Positions 24,608-32,499 of a DNA stretch of 32,499 nucleotides are shown here, one piece after another. Numbering within the stretch: the first letter of the stretch is position 1; the number at the start of each line of letters is the position of its first letter. Source of the stretch: Phenylobacterium deserti (lineage in GTDB: Bacteria > Pseudomonadota > Alphaproteobacteria > Caulobacterales > Caulobacteraceae); contig CAMCXF010000039.1 of NCBI GenBank assembly GCA_945883235.1, positions 1 through 32,499 of the forward strand, in the 5' to 3' direction. The notes beneath the pieces are model-generated. The model searched no databases. It was not told where the DNA came from and saw only the letters and a list, made by a program, of their open reading frames with translations. Made by a program: the position numbers and the translations under genes.

Positions 24608-26155
24608 TTAATCGTTAAAGTCTTTACCCTGGCGGTTCCAGAACGCCTTGCTTTTCCGGTAGGTCTTCACGGCGCGACTTGCGCTTTTGAGTGCCTCGCC
24701 CTCGCGATGGGTCATGCGCCCCAGCTCCAGTCCCGCGGCAAAGGCCAGCATGCCGGAACGGCGCGCGACAGCCCGCATGGCCACCGATTGGGCCACTGCC
24801 ATGTCGTTCAATTCCCCCAGCCGGTCCTGCATGGCGCGCAGGTGCGCCATAAAAGCCAAGCGGCGTTTTGGGTGTTCGGATACCGAATCTCCCAGGAACC
24901 CGGCGGTATAGCGAAGCGTCTTGGCGCGCTTTCGCAATTCATGCCGCGCCGACGCATCAAGGTCAGCAAACCCGCGCGCGTGGCGTTTGAGCCGGTCGTG
25001 CAATCTGTCCATGATGGGCGGCGCGATCACGGCTACCGGTGCATCGCGCATTTCGCGTTGTCCCGCGTGGTCGGACCTGAGCCAGGGCCCAACCTCGATC
25101 CATTCCCCCAACGACAGCAGCAAGGCGTCGTAGCGAGGCGAGCGCACCGCCATCATCGCCTGTTCGTAGCCCTCGGTCTGGGCCAGTCGGAGAGCCTGCA
25201 GGAACGCGGCGCGTCCGGGGCTTTCCTCGGCCTCGTCAGGTCTCGCGGTGTTCTGAAGGAAGACGTCGATATCTCTGGCCTGTGCCAACGCCCCGGCAAG
25301 CCAGCGGGTTTCGTGTCGAGCGGCCGCCAATCCCTCGGTGTCCAGCATCGCCTTGAACACCGTCATGGCGGTTCTGAGCCGCCGCAGGCCGACGCGAAGC
25401 TGGTGCAGGACTTCAGGACTTTGCGACCGCTGCAGCAATGCCGCGTTGCCTGCGATCTGGATCAGGCTGTCGCGGGCGACAATCTGAAAGGCCACGCCGG
25501 CCGTTGTTTGCGATCCGATAGCCGTGCGATGGGCCTGTAATGATGACGATCCATCGTGGCCCGCCAGGCGGTAACCCCGCTCTGCCTTGCTTGCGAAGGC
25601 CAGGGTGAGAGCTGCCTTGGCCAACAGGATCCGCGCGAGTTCGAAGAGCGCCGCCGGCTCCCCGTCGATCAGTTCCAGTTCGAGCTCGGCAACGGGTTCG
25701 CATTTCTCGCCAATGGTGATGGAACCCGTGTCGAGGGTCACCTGAACAACGGCGCGATCACTGGTCCAGCTGTGCAGACGGCGCTCGACCGAGACAGTGA
25801 AAACCGGCTCCAGGGGCATGTCACCGATGACGGCGCTTGCGGGCGTCCCGGCCAGAATGCCGAGATCCAGCTCTGAGCCTGCGACCTCGACCTCCCACTC
25901 GTCGCGCGCAAACAGGCCCCCGTCACCCCGATGCTTCAGCGTCTGTCTGAAAACGTCGCCGTCACGCCGTACTCGCAAACTGAACCCGGCGTCGCGCAAG
26001 GCATGGGTTGGTGTATCGAAGTAGACGGCATGTAGCTGGGTGATGTCTCCGGACTGCGGTGGGAAGGTTTCGGCCAGCGCGTCCATAGAATTGAGGCCGA
26101 GCTGGAACTTCAGTTCCTGCTCAGGCGCGGCGGTTACAGCGATCCGCGCGAGCAT
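24608..26155 (-). CDS. CYTH-CHAD domain protein (inorganic triphosphatase-like, polyphosphate-binding)
   Basis: Encodes 515 residues from ATG 26155 (an in-frame TTG at 26197 would add 14). The N-terminal CYTH domain (about 1-200) has the ExExK motif (Glu12, Glu14, Lys16 in PEQELKFQL), [20 protein letters not shown], and the acidic ELELELIDG strand. This is the triphosphate tunnel fold seen in YgiF. The C-terminal CHAD domain (about 225-500) has the basic helices [14 protein letters not shown] and [24 protein letters not shown] domains are known to bind polyphosphate granules. It lies 41 bases upstream of ppk1 in the same direction, so a role at polyphosphate is well supported by context. Confidence 0.92.
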   Translation of the reverse strand: MLARIAVTAAPEQELKFQLGLNSMDALAETFPPQSGDITQLHAVYFDTPTHALRDAGFSLRVRRDGDVFRQTLKHRGDGGLFARDEWEVEVAGSELDLGILAGTPASAVIGDMPLEPVFTVSVERRLHSWTSDRAVVQVTLDTGSITIGEKCEPVAELELELIDGEPAALFELARILLAKAALTLAFASKAERGYRLAGHDGSSSLQAHRTAIGSQTTAGVAFQIVARDSLIQIAGNAALLQRSQSPEVLHQLRVGLRRLRTAMTVFKAMLDTEGLAAARHETRWLAGALAQARDIDVFLQNTARPDEAEESPGRAAFLQALRLAQTEGYEQAMMAVRSPRYDALLLSLGEWIEVGPWLRSDHAGQREMRDAPVAVIAPPIMDRLHDRLKRHARGFADLDASARHELRKRAKTLRYTAGFLGDSVSEHPKRRLAFMAHLRAMQDRLGELNDMAVAQSVAMRAVARRSGMLAFAAGLELGRMTHREGEALKSASRAVKTYRKSKAFWNRQGKDFND

Positions 26156-26250
26156 TCCCAAACCCAGGTTCCCTTGGCCCACTGCGCCACCAGGCAATCT
26201 TGCCGGAAAGTGCTGGGGCTTGTCTATCGCGCCCCGAAATTTGTCACAGC

Positions 26251-26913
26251 CTAGAAATCGAGGCTTTGATTTTCCTCAAGAACCTCTCGTGCCAGGACAC
26301 GGGTAATCGGGCGAAAACCGTCGTCGCCTGCCTCATCCAGCCTGCGAACGACCTCGGCCGCATCGGGAATGGAGCGGTTCATTCGCGCCAACAAATAGGG
26401 ATAGATTTCTGGCGGCGGGCGGATGTTGCGGTCACGAAAGAATTTTCGCAGGACGCCTTCGAGCACAGCGTCGTCCGGCGGTGCTATCTCCGCGACCGGC
26501 AGCGCATTCAGCCGTGAGCGAAGGTCGGGGAGGGCGCTCGGCCACGACGAGGGGCGGGTTCTGGCTGTCAACAGCAGTCCGCCACCCTCCTGCACAGCGC
26601 CATTGATCAGATGAAACAGCGCCTCATCCAGGATGCCTCGGTCCGCATCCTCAAGCAGCACAGGACGTCCCGTCCCCAGCACTAAATTGACGACAGGCCC
26701 CTGCAAGACCAGAGCCTGAGCCGCCTGTGCCCAGGCACGGGCCAGGTGAGACTTGCCCGCACCTTGCGGTCCCACCAGGGTCAGGCACCCGCCAATCCAG
26801 TCCGGCCAGGACCCGACGGCGGCCGCCGCGTCCCTGTTGGATGCGCCGCGCACAAACTCGTCGAGCGAGGCCAGCCGGTCGCGCTCCAGTTTCAGCCGAA
26901 GCTGGCGCGCCAT
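26251..26913 (-). CDS. hdaA: HdaA, DnaA-related regulator of replication initiation
   Basis: Encodes 220 residues. The N-terminus has QLRLKL (residues 4-9), matching the beta-clamp-binding motif of Hda proteins. The AAA+ domain shows Walker A LVGPQGAGKSHLARAW (about 47-62), a Walker B-like VLLEDADRG, and the sensor/arginine stretch LRSRLNALPVAEI. It lacks the DnaA DNA-binding domain, as expected. With the loaded sliding clamp it stimulates ATP hydrolysis by DnaA after initiation, preventing re-firing. It is 95 bases upstream of the CYTH-CHAD gene, in the same direction as the polyphosphate genes. Confidence 0.92.
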   Translation of the reverse strand: MARQLRLKLERDRLASLDEFVRGASNRDAAAAVGSWPDWIGGCLTLVGPQGAGKSHLARAWAQAAQALVLQGPVVNLVLGTGRPVLLEDADRGILDEALFHLINGAVQEGGGLLLTARTRPSSWPSALPDLRSRLNALPVAEIAPPDDAVLEGVLRKFFRDRNIRPPPEIYPYLLARMNRSIPDAAEVVRRLDEAGDDGFRPITRVLAREVLEENQSLDF

Positions 26914-26985
26914 TTAAGGATGCTTTTCCATTGAAGCCACGTCGGCAGTCTAGGGCGGGGTGCGTGGCAGCGCTACAGGCCGGCG

Positions 26986-27774
26986 TCAGTTGCGCCCGTG
27001 TTCCACAGGCTGTGGCAAGCCGACCTTCGGAAGGTCCCTGGCCGCAGCCAGTGTCCATCCATCCGGCCTGAGCAGTTCTATCGGCGAGAAACGCACCTTG
27101 TAGTCCATCTTCTCGGACCCTCGGACCCAATACCCCAGATAGACATAGGGCTGGGACGACCGCGCCGCTTGATGCACATGATCCAGAATTACAAACGACC
27201 CCAGGCTCCGCCGTCCCAGGGTCGGATCGTAGTAGCTGTAGACCAGCGAGAGCCCGTCGCTCATCGCATCGACCAGAGCACACGCAACCAGATCGCCAGG
27301 GCCTCCATCCGTGGCCGCGATCCGATATTCGATCAAGTGAGTGCGAACGGCTGTATCCTCGACCATCGCGACGTAGTCTGGCCAGGTCATTTCCGCCATG
27401 CCGCCATCGGCGTGGCGTGCGGTCAGATAGCGCCGGAGCAGATCGAACTGCTCCATGGTCGCCTCGGCCTCCACCAGGTTTCGCTCGATGTCGGCATTTC
27501 GGGCGAGAACCTTTCGTTCGGAGCGCGAAAATACATAGTCCGCGATCGGGATCCGGGCCGAGACGCAGGCCGAACAGGCCTCGCAGGCTGGTCGGTAGGC
27601 TATATTCTGGGAGCGGCGAAATCCGACCTGCGTCAGGCTGTCATTGACCGAAGCGCCTTCGGACAGCGGCAAATGCGCGAACACTTTCCGCTCAAAGCGG
27701 TCCGGCAGATACGGACAGGCCGACGGCGCGGTCAGGAAAAACCGTATCTGCCGGGTTGGAAAGTGCTGCGTCAC
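26986..27774 (-). CDS. bpt: Leucyl/arginyl-tRNA-protein transferase (Bpt/Ate family)
   Basis: Encodes 262 residues from GTG 27774. The start MTQHFPTRQIRFFLTAPSAC is typical of bacterial members. N-terminal cysteines (CPYLPDRFERKVF; YRPACEACSACVSARIP) match the conserved Cys cluster, and the C-terminal GNAT-like half has LVYSYYDPTLGRRSLGSFVI, YVYLGYWVRGSEKMDYKVRF and PIELL. The enzyme adds leucine (bacterial Bpt) or arginine to N-terminal Asp/Glu, tagging proteins for ClpS/ClpAP degradation. Which amino acid is used cannot be read directly; Bpt-type leucine transfer is the usual bacterial case. Confidence 0.93.
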   Translation of the reverse strand: MTQHFPTRQIRFFLTAPSACPYLPDRFERKVFAHLPLSEGASVNDSLTQVGFRRSQNIAYRPACEACSACVSARIPIADYVFSRSERKVLARNADIERNLVEAEATMEQFDLLRRYLTARHADGGMAEMTWPDYVAMVEDTAVRTHLIEYRIAATDGGPGDLVACALVDAMSDGLSLVYSYYDPTLGRRSLGSFVILDHVHQAARSSQPYVYLGYWVRGSEKMDYKVRFSPIELLRPDGWTLAAARDLPKVGLPQPVEHGRN

Positions 27775-27848
27775 GGAGCGGGGATCGCTTTCGAAGCTGG
27801 GCGTTGACCGGGATTAGGCGTCATGCCGCGCGTCTTCGCAAGACCTCG

Positions 27849-28751
27849 CTATAGACCGGGGTTTGCCGGAAGCACAGGTGCCTCTCTCAACAGCACGATG
27901 GCGATCCGCCGATTGCCGGGCAGTGTGGGGTCGTCTGGGTACAGTGGCTCTGAGGTGGCCTTGCCGGACACCTGATAGACGCGATCAGCATCAACACCGG
28001 CACCCTGGAGGATTTTGCGCGAAGCGTCGGCGCGACCAGCCGAGAGCTGCCAGTCGGTCTCCGGCCTGGCCCCGTTGCTGCTGGCGCTGGTGTGCCCGTA
28101 CAGGCTGATCCGGTTGGGCAGTTGGTTCACGATCTTCGAGATCGCGCGCAGCAATAATTTGGCCCGCTCGTTGGGCTGCACCGCGCCCTGATTGAACATC
28201 GAGCGTCCTTCCTGGTCGACCAGCTGGATGCGCAGACCTTCGGGCGTCTCGTCGATAATGATGTTTTTGGAAAGCTCGGCCAGCTCCGGCATGTCCTGCA
28301 ACGCTTGGCGCAGAGACTGCGCTGCCGAGGCGAACGCGGCATCTTCACGCTTCTGTTCGGCTTCGGCGGCAGCTTCAGCCGCCATTTCCGAGGCGCTCTG
28401 GGCCTTGCCGCCTTCTTTGGCGTCGCCGTCGTTGGGATTACGCGAGGAGGGTGACAGCTCCTCGATGACGTCGCTGGAACCGGCGCTCTTCGAACCTTCC
28501 TTGCCCAGCGCCGTGCCGCCCAGGATGCCGCCAGCGCCTGAGGTGGTTTCCGATACACTGGCGGGTGCGAAATAGTCAGCAACGCCGCGCTTTTGCTCCG
28601 GCGAGGTGGTGTTGATGAGCCACATCAGGAGGAAGAAGGCCATCATGGCGGTCACGAAGTCGGCGTAGGCAACTTTCCAGGCACCGCCATGGTGTCCATG
28701 GGCGCCCTTCTTGATCTTCTTGATGATGATCGGCCGCTCGCCGCTCGCCAT
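27849..28751 (-). CDS. motB: Flagellar motor stator protein MotB
   Basis: Encodes 300 residues. One N-terminal membrane span contains the proton-accepting Asp in WKVAYADFVTAMMAFFLLMW (about 24-43). A long Ala/Glu/Ser-rich linker (about 75-150) follows; the C-terminal OmpA-like peptidoglycan-binding domain has ISLYGHTSASSNG, LSAGRADASRKILQGAGVDA and NRRIAIVLLRE. It anchors the stator to the cell wall so that proton flow through MotA/MotB turns the flagellum. No motA is in the window. Confidence 0.95.
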   Translation of the reverse strand: MASGERPIIIKKIKKGAHGHHGGAWKVAYADFVTAMMAFFLLMWLINTTSPEQKRGVADYFAPASVSETTSGAGGILGGTALGKEGSKSAGSSDVIEELSPSSRNPNDGDAKEGGKAQSASEMAAEAAAEAEQKREDAAFASAAQSLRQALQDMPELAELSKNIIIDETPEGLRIQLVDQEGRSMFNQGAVQPNERAKLLLRAISKIVNQLPNRISLYGHTSASSNGARPETDWQLSAGRADASRKILQGAGVDADRVYQVSGKATSEPLYPDDPTLPGNRRIAIVLLREAPVLPANPGL

Positions 28752-28834
28752 GGTTCACCCGACTTAACCGTGTTTAGGCAGCCAAGGTGATCGTGGCACG
28801 TTAAGATGGCGTTTCGGAATGAGGGGAGGCAGAG

Positions 28835-29341
28835 ATGATTGTGCTGAAATCCGAACGCCTGACGCTCCGCGAGGTCGAACTGGAAGATGCGCCTTTTGTG
28901 CTTGAGTTACTGAACACCACCGGGTTCATCGCCAACATTGGTGACCGGGGGATCCGCACCGAGGGCGAGGCGCGTGACTACATCGCCGAGCGGGTGATCG
29001 GGAGCTACCAGACGCACGGTTTCGGCATGTGGCTGGTTGTCCAGACGGACAAGGCGCTGGCGATGGGGTTGGCCGGGCTTGTAAAGCGCGATGGCCTTGA
29101 TGTTCCTGATGTCGGATATGCGTTCGTGCCCCGCGCCTGGGGCCAGGGCTATGCTCAGGAAGCTGCGGCGGCGGTGCTGAAACACGCGCAGGACATCATG
29201 GGCATCCCGAGGCTGGCGGCAATTACATCAGCGGAAAACTATGCGTCGATGGCAGTTCTGCGCAAGATCGGCTTTACCTATCAGGGCATGATCCAGCTTC
29301 CGGGCATCGAACGCGAAAGCACGCATTTCACAGCGCCATGA
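28835..29341 (+). CDS. GNAT-family N-acetyltransferase (RimJ/RimL type)
   Basis: Encodes 168 residues from ATG 28835 with GGGAGG five bases upstream. It begins LKSERLTLREVELEDAPFVL and has DVGYAFVPRAWGQGYAQEAA (acetyl-CoA binding loop with Q-x-x-G-x-A) and the late AITSAENYASMAVLRKIGF, all typical of RimJ-like acetyltransferases. It would acetylate an amino group of a protein N-terminus or small molecule; the target is unknown. The stop overlaps the next gene by four bases. Confidence 0.9.
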   Translation: MIVLKSERLTLREVELEDAPFVLELLNTTGFIANIGDRGIRTEGEARDYIAERVIGSYQTHGFGMWLVVQTDKALAMGLAGLVKRDGLDVPDVGYAFVPRAWGQGYAQEAAAAVLKHAQDIMGIPRLAAITSAENYASMAVLRKIGFTYQGMIQLPGIERESTHFTAP

Positions 29342-30228
29342 CCATCACAACCCAGATCGTGGAGGCAAACGGCTTCCGGTTCGCTGTCGACCAGGCAGGG
29401 GAGGGCGACCATCTCGCCCTCTGCCTGCACGGCTTCCCGGAGAGCCGGTTCTCGTGGCGGCATCAGATCCCGCTCCTGGCGGATATGGGCTACCGCGTCT
29501 GGGCCCCCGACCTCCGCGGCTACGGGGAGACCGAGCCCAAACCGAGCGCGGTCGCGGACTACTGTGTCGACCGTCTGATGGAAGACGTCGCTGCGCTGCT
29601 CGACGCCAGCGGCGCAAAGAGGGTCACGCTCATCGGCCACGATTGGGGCGCGGGGTTGGCGTGGACCTTCGCCACCAACAAGGTTCGTCCGCTTGAGCGA
29701 CTGGTGATCATGAACGTGCCGCACCCCGGCGTCATGAGGGCGTATCTCAGCCGGTCCTGGGCCCAGTTGAGGAAGAGCGGGTACATGTTCTTCTTCCAGA
29801 TTCCATGGCTGCCGGAACGCGCTATGACCGCGCGCGACGCCCGCGCCATCCGTCAGGCCTTCCACGGGATGGCGGTCGACAAGACCCACTTCGGCCCGGA
29901 GGTTCTGGACCGCTATGCCTACGACGCCCAGCGGCCGGGTGCCATGACCGGCATGATCAACTGGTACCGCGCCGCCATGCGGGTTCCGGGCAAGATGGCG
30001 GGACCCTGGCCGACGATCGAAACGCCGACCCTCATTGTATGGGGCGAAGAGGACGCGGCCCTGGGGATCGAACTGCTGGACGGAACCGACGCCTATGTGC
30101 GCGACCTGACGATCGAGCGTCTGCCGGGCGTCTCCCACTGGGTGCAGCAGGAGGCACCGGAGAAGGTGAACGCGATCCTTAAGGCGTGGCTGCCAGGTCC
30201 ACAAAACACTTCAGGTGGGAAGCCATGA
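29338..30228 (+). CDS. Alpha/beta-hydrolase, epoxide hydrolase-like
   Basis: Encodes 296 residues, coupled to the preceding gene by ATGA. The oxyanion motif HGFPESRFSWR starts at His31. The nucleophile elbow GHDWGAG has Asp102 (as in epoxide hydrolases and dehalogenases). A probable cap Tyr is in MTGMINWYRAAMR, an acid in LIVWGEEDAAL, and the catalytic His267 in LPGVSHWVQQEAP. The HGFPES plus cap Tyr pattern favours soluble epoxide hydrolase over haloalkane dehalogenase. No signal peptide. The substrate is unknown; it shares a transcript with an SMP-30-like protein. Confidence 0.88.
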   Translation: MTITTQIVEANGFRFAVDQAGEGDHLALCLHGFPESRFSWRHQIPLLADMGYRVWAPDLRGYGETEPKPSAVADYCVDRLMEDVAALLDASGAKRVTLIGHDWGAGLAWTFATNKVRPLERLVIMNVPHPGVMRAYLSRSWAQLRKSGYMFFFQIPWLPERAMTARDARAIRQAFHGMAVDKTHFGPEVLDRYAYDAQRPGAMTGMINWYRAAMRVPGKMAGPWPTIETPTLIVWGEEDAALGIELLDGTDAYVRDLTIERLPGVSHWVQQEAPEKVNAILKAWLPGPQNTSGGKP

Positions 30229-31103
30229 GCCGGACCACACGCGTGCTGACCGACGGCATCCATTTCGGCGAGGGGCCACGATGGCATGACGGTCGCCTGT
30301 GGTTCAGCGACTTCTACGCCCATGCAGTGAAGTCGGTTTCTCTGGGCGGCGACCTGCGCACCGAATTCCAGATCGACGACCAGCCCTCGGGTCTGGGCTG
30401 GATGCCGGACGGGTCGATGCTGATCGTCTCCATGACCAGACGCCAGGTCCTGCGACGCACGCCGGACGGCGTCATCAACGTCCACGCTGACCTGAGCCAC
30501 ATCGCTACATTCCACTGCAACGACATGGTCGTGGACGCTCACGGCGGCGCCTACGTCGGCAATTTCGGGTTCAATCTGGACGCCGACCTCGCTTCGCGCG
30601 GCATGGCCGAGGTCCTGGCCGACCATGCAACGGCGAAGCTGGCTTATATCCCGCCGGACGGTACAGCCCGCGTGGCCGCCGAGGGGATGCACTTTCCCAA
30701 CGGCCCGGTGATCACCCCCGACGGCAAGACCCTGATCCTCGGCGAAACCCTGGGCGGTGTCCTCACCGCCTTCGACATCGCGCCGAACGGCGACCTGTCG
30801 AACCGCCGCGTCTGGGCTTCAACCCAGCCCTACGTGCCGGACGGAATCTGCCTGGACGCCGACGGTGCCATCTGGATCGCCAACCCCATCGGCCCGCAGT
30901 GCGTGCGCATTGCCGAGGGAGGCAAGGTGCTGGAGGTGATCGACACCGGCCAGAACTGCTACGCCTGCATGCTGGGCGGCGAGGACGGCAGGACACTGTT
31001 CATGCTCACGGCGGCGTCGGCCGATCATGACGCCGCAGCCGCGACGCAGACGGGGAAGATCCTGGTGGCGACGGTGCAGAGTCCAGGGGCTGGGCGGCCC
31101 TAA
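30225..31103 (+). CDS. SMP-30/gluconolactonase-like beta-propeller protein
   Basis: Encodes 292 residues from ATG 30225, overlapping the upstream stop (ATGA) with GGTGGGA just before. The chain has propeller repeats: FGEGPRWHDGRLWFSDFYAH (metal-ligand Glu), PSGLGWMPDGSMLIVS, CNDMVVDAHGGAYVGNFGFN (Asn-Asp metal/substrate ligands), FPNGPVITPDGKTLILGETL and VPDGICLDADGAIWIANP. SMP-30 family enzymes are metal-dependent lactonases or esterases, and the expected ligand positions (Glu, Asn, Asp) are present. With the hydrolase and acetyltransferase it may form a small catabolic or detoxification unit; this is inference. Confidence 0.9.
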   Translation: MSRTTRVLTDGIHFGEGPRWHDGRLWFSDFYAHAVKSVSLGGDLRTEFQIDDQPSGLGWMPDGSMLIVSMTRRQVLRRTPDGVINVHADLSHIATFHCNDMVVDAHGGAYVGNFGFNLDADLASRGMAEVLADHATAKLAYIPPDGTARVAAEGMHFPNGPVITPDGKTLILGETLGGVLTAFDIAPNGDLSNRRVWASTQPYVPDGICLDADGAIWIANPIGPQCVRIAEGGKVLEVIDTGQNCYACMLGGEDGRTLFMLTAASADHDAAAATQTGKILVATVQSPGAGRP

Positions 31104-31214
31104 GGGTGTGCCTGCGACGCGCGGCACCTTTCTCGGAGAACCGTCCACTTTGCGCGGCGGCGGCTCGGCCCGCTAGCGGACCTTTGGAACGTCTCAGATG
31201 GGGGGATAGCGGTC

Positions 31215-32318
31215 CTAAGCCCCGAAGATCCAGTTTCCGGTCAGCGAACTCAACTGGATGCCGACCAGGGTCATTTGACCGCCGCCCGTCATGTTGACGA
31301 TGGTGTCTGCGCCGACTTGGCTGACCGTAAACACGGTCCCAGGATCGAGCTGCACACGGTCTCCCTGGGCGAGGCTGAAATCAGTCACTCTGTCTATTCC
31401 AGCGTCGCCGAATGAGTGGAAGATATCGGCCCCGATACCACCGGTCATTGTGTCGCTGCCCTTGTCACCGGAAACATAGTCGTCGCCTGCGCCGCCGATG
31501 ACGACATCATTGTCTTGCCCGCCCCGAACAGTGTCGTTCCCAGCGCCACCGTCACAGGTGTCATTCCCGAGGTTGCCGTAGACTAGGTTCTGGCCGTCGC
31601 TGCCAGAAAGACTGTCGTTGTCCTTGCCGCCCACAACCCAGTCGTCACCGCCGCCGGAGACGCAGGTGTCGTTGCCCATGTTGCCGTTGATATCGTCGAA
31701 GCCTGCACCACCCACAATGCTGTCGTTACCCTCGTCGCCGCGCAGGTAGTTCTCACCGCCACCGCCGGAAATCGTGTCGTCTCCGGCCAAGGCGCGAACC
31801 GTATCGGCACCCGCGCCGGCCTGGATCGTCTCGCTGGCCTCCGTGCCGCGCAGTTCGTCATACTCAATGACGAAGGACAGCGTGTTGCGTTCGTTGACGT
31901 CGTTCCACAGACCGGCGCTTCCTATCCCTCCTGAGGGCCGAGGATAGACTTCGAGCGCCATCGCCAGTGCATCTTGCGCGCCTCCGAAATCGTCAGGTTC
32001 GCGTCCCAGCGGCCCCGTGGCCCACGCGCTGTAGAGGCTGAACGACTCTCCGGTCACCCAGGCGAAGCGTCCCTCGACGACCACGTCAGTGGCTCCAAGC
32101 CAGAGGTACTTGGCGCCCCCGCCATCATTGGCCGTGGGTGCCGACGATATCAGGCTGGTATCGGCCAGTGCCGCCTGGATGATCGCGTTGTTTTCCGACG
32201 CCGACGTGATCACGGCCAGGTGGGCCCCCTGGGCTTGAGCATACGTCGACGCGTCCTGCCAGGTGCGGGCCGCCGCAACGAACTCGTAAGTAAGCCCCCC
32301 ACGGAAAAAACGCGCCAT
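31215..32318 (-). CDS. Secreted C-type lectin-like protein with RTX calcium repeats
   Basis: Encodes 367 residues from ATG 32318, preceded by GAGGGG three bases upstream; a longer in-frame start at 32465 lacks such support. Residues about 8-155 form a C-type lectin-like domain (YEFVAAARTWQDASTYAQAQ, AHLAVITSASENNAI, YLWLGATD). It has an EPD sequence at 107-109 and WND at 138-140, resembling the calcium/sugar-binding motifs. Residues about 160-300 carry RTX nonapeptide repeats (GGxGxDxhx type), followed by IDRVTDFSLAQGDRVQLD as in serralysin C-termini. There is no Sec signal, so type I secretion through the C-terminal end is expected. Likely an extracellular glycan-binding adhesin. No transporter gene is adjacent. 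Confidence 0.88.
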   Translation of the reverse strand: MARFFRGGLTYEFVAAARTWQDASTYAQAQGAHLAVITSASENNAIIQAALADTSLISSAPTANDGGGAKYLWLGATDVVVEGRFAWVTGESFSLYSAWATGPLGREPDDFGGAQDALAMALEVYPRPSGGIGSAGLWNDVNERNTLSFVIEYDELRGTEASETIQAGAGADTVRALAGDDTISGGGGENYLRGDEGNDSIVGGAGFDDINGNMGNDTCVSGGGDDWVVGGKDNDSLSGSDGQNLVYGNLGNDTCDGGAGNDTVRGGQDNDVVIGGAGDDYVSGDKGSDTMTGGIGADIFHSFGDAGIDRVTDFSLAQGDRVQLDPGTVFTVSQVGADTIVNMTGGGQMTLVGIQLSSLTGNWIFGA

Positions 32319-32499
32319 CTGCCCCCTCGGCTCAACTGTAAATTTGGTTAATCTCAGCACATCGCCCGGAGCAAGCGCGCAGACGCACGCGAGACGACGC
32401 ATACGAGCCGAGGGCCGGAGATGGCGAACAGTCGGTAGGCGGATCACATTGGGCTGGAGATTCAAGGCCCCGTGGATCGGGGCGTGAGGCGCTGCGAAC

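Noticed and set aside
28790..28815. TGGCACG sequence resembling a sigma-54 -24 element before the GNAT gene
   Set aside because: The following GC is at the wrong distance for the -12 element.
31440..31840. Short periodic DNA repeats that could suggest a CRISPR or satellite array
   Set aside because: They are degenerate 27-base periodicities encoding RTX nonapeptides in an open frame.

Overview
The window looks like a chromosomal segment of a high-GC alphaproteobacterium, most likely Caulobacterales (Caulobacter/Phenylobacterium/Brevundimonas type). This is inferred from the gene content (HdaA next to polyphosphate genes, ribonuclease D, PurM, bacterial leucyl/arginyl-tRNA-protein transferase, MotB) and from promoter-like sites resembling the Caulobacter housekeeping consensus. 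No species can be named from the sequence alone.

Layout. 1-3641: divergent lptF (partial, minus) and a plus-strand run of pepA, a small alpha/beta hydrolase, holC and an I78-type inhibitor lipoprotein, with the last three joints tightly spaced or overlapping. 3642-5425: an inverted pair of intergenic repeats, a GT4-type glycosyltransferase and tRNA-Leu(UAG). 5600-7940: trigger factor, then a Phd/RelE-type toxin-antitoxin pair bracketed by two inverted copies of one short repeat, then a 58-codon gene with a strong ribosome site. 8247-12902: a three-gene operon for a 2-oxoacid:ferredoxin oxidoreductase (fused gamma-alpha subunit, TPP beta subunit) with a dedicated flavin/iron-sulfur electron-transfer protein.

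12903-17195 is accessory and patchy. It holds dispersed repeats, a brnT toxin gene with an in-frame amber stop beside an intact brnA, three tandem paralogous secreted proteins of unknown function in AT-richer DNA, and two broken gene remnants. Each of the three paralogs has a structured leader (two conserved hairpins with loop and wobble changes that keep the stems) and a hairpin after the stop codon. This tandem unit is the best candidate for something undescribed.

17196-31103 returns to core genes: a Trp-rich membrane protein, purM, rnd, and a minus-strand cluster reading hdaA, CYTH-CHAD protein, ppk1, ppx. That cluster places synthesis, hydrolysis and probable binding of polyphosphate next to a regulator of DnaA. 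Then come the N-end-rule transferase bpt, motB, and a translationally coupled plus-strand trio (GNAT, epoxide-hydrolase-like, SMP-30-like). The right end carries a minus-strand secreted protein joining a C-type lectin domain to RTX calcium repeats.
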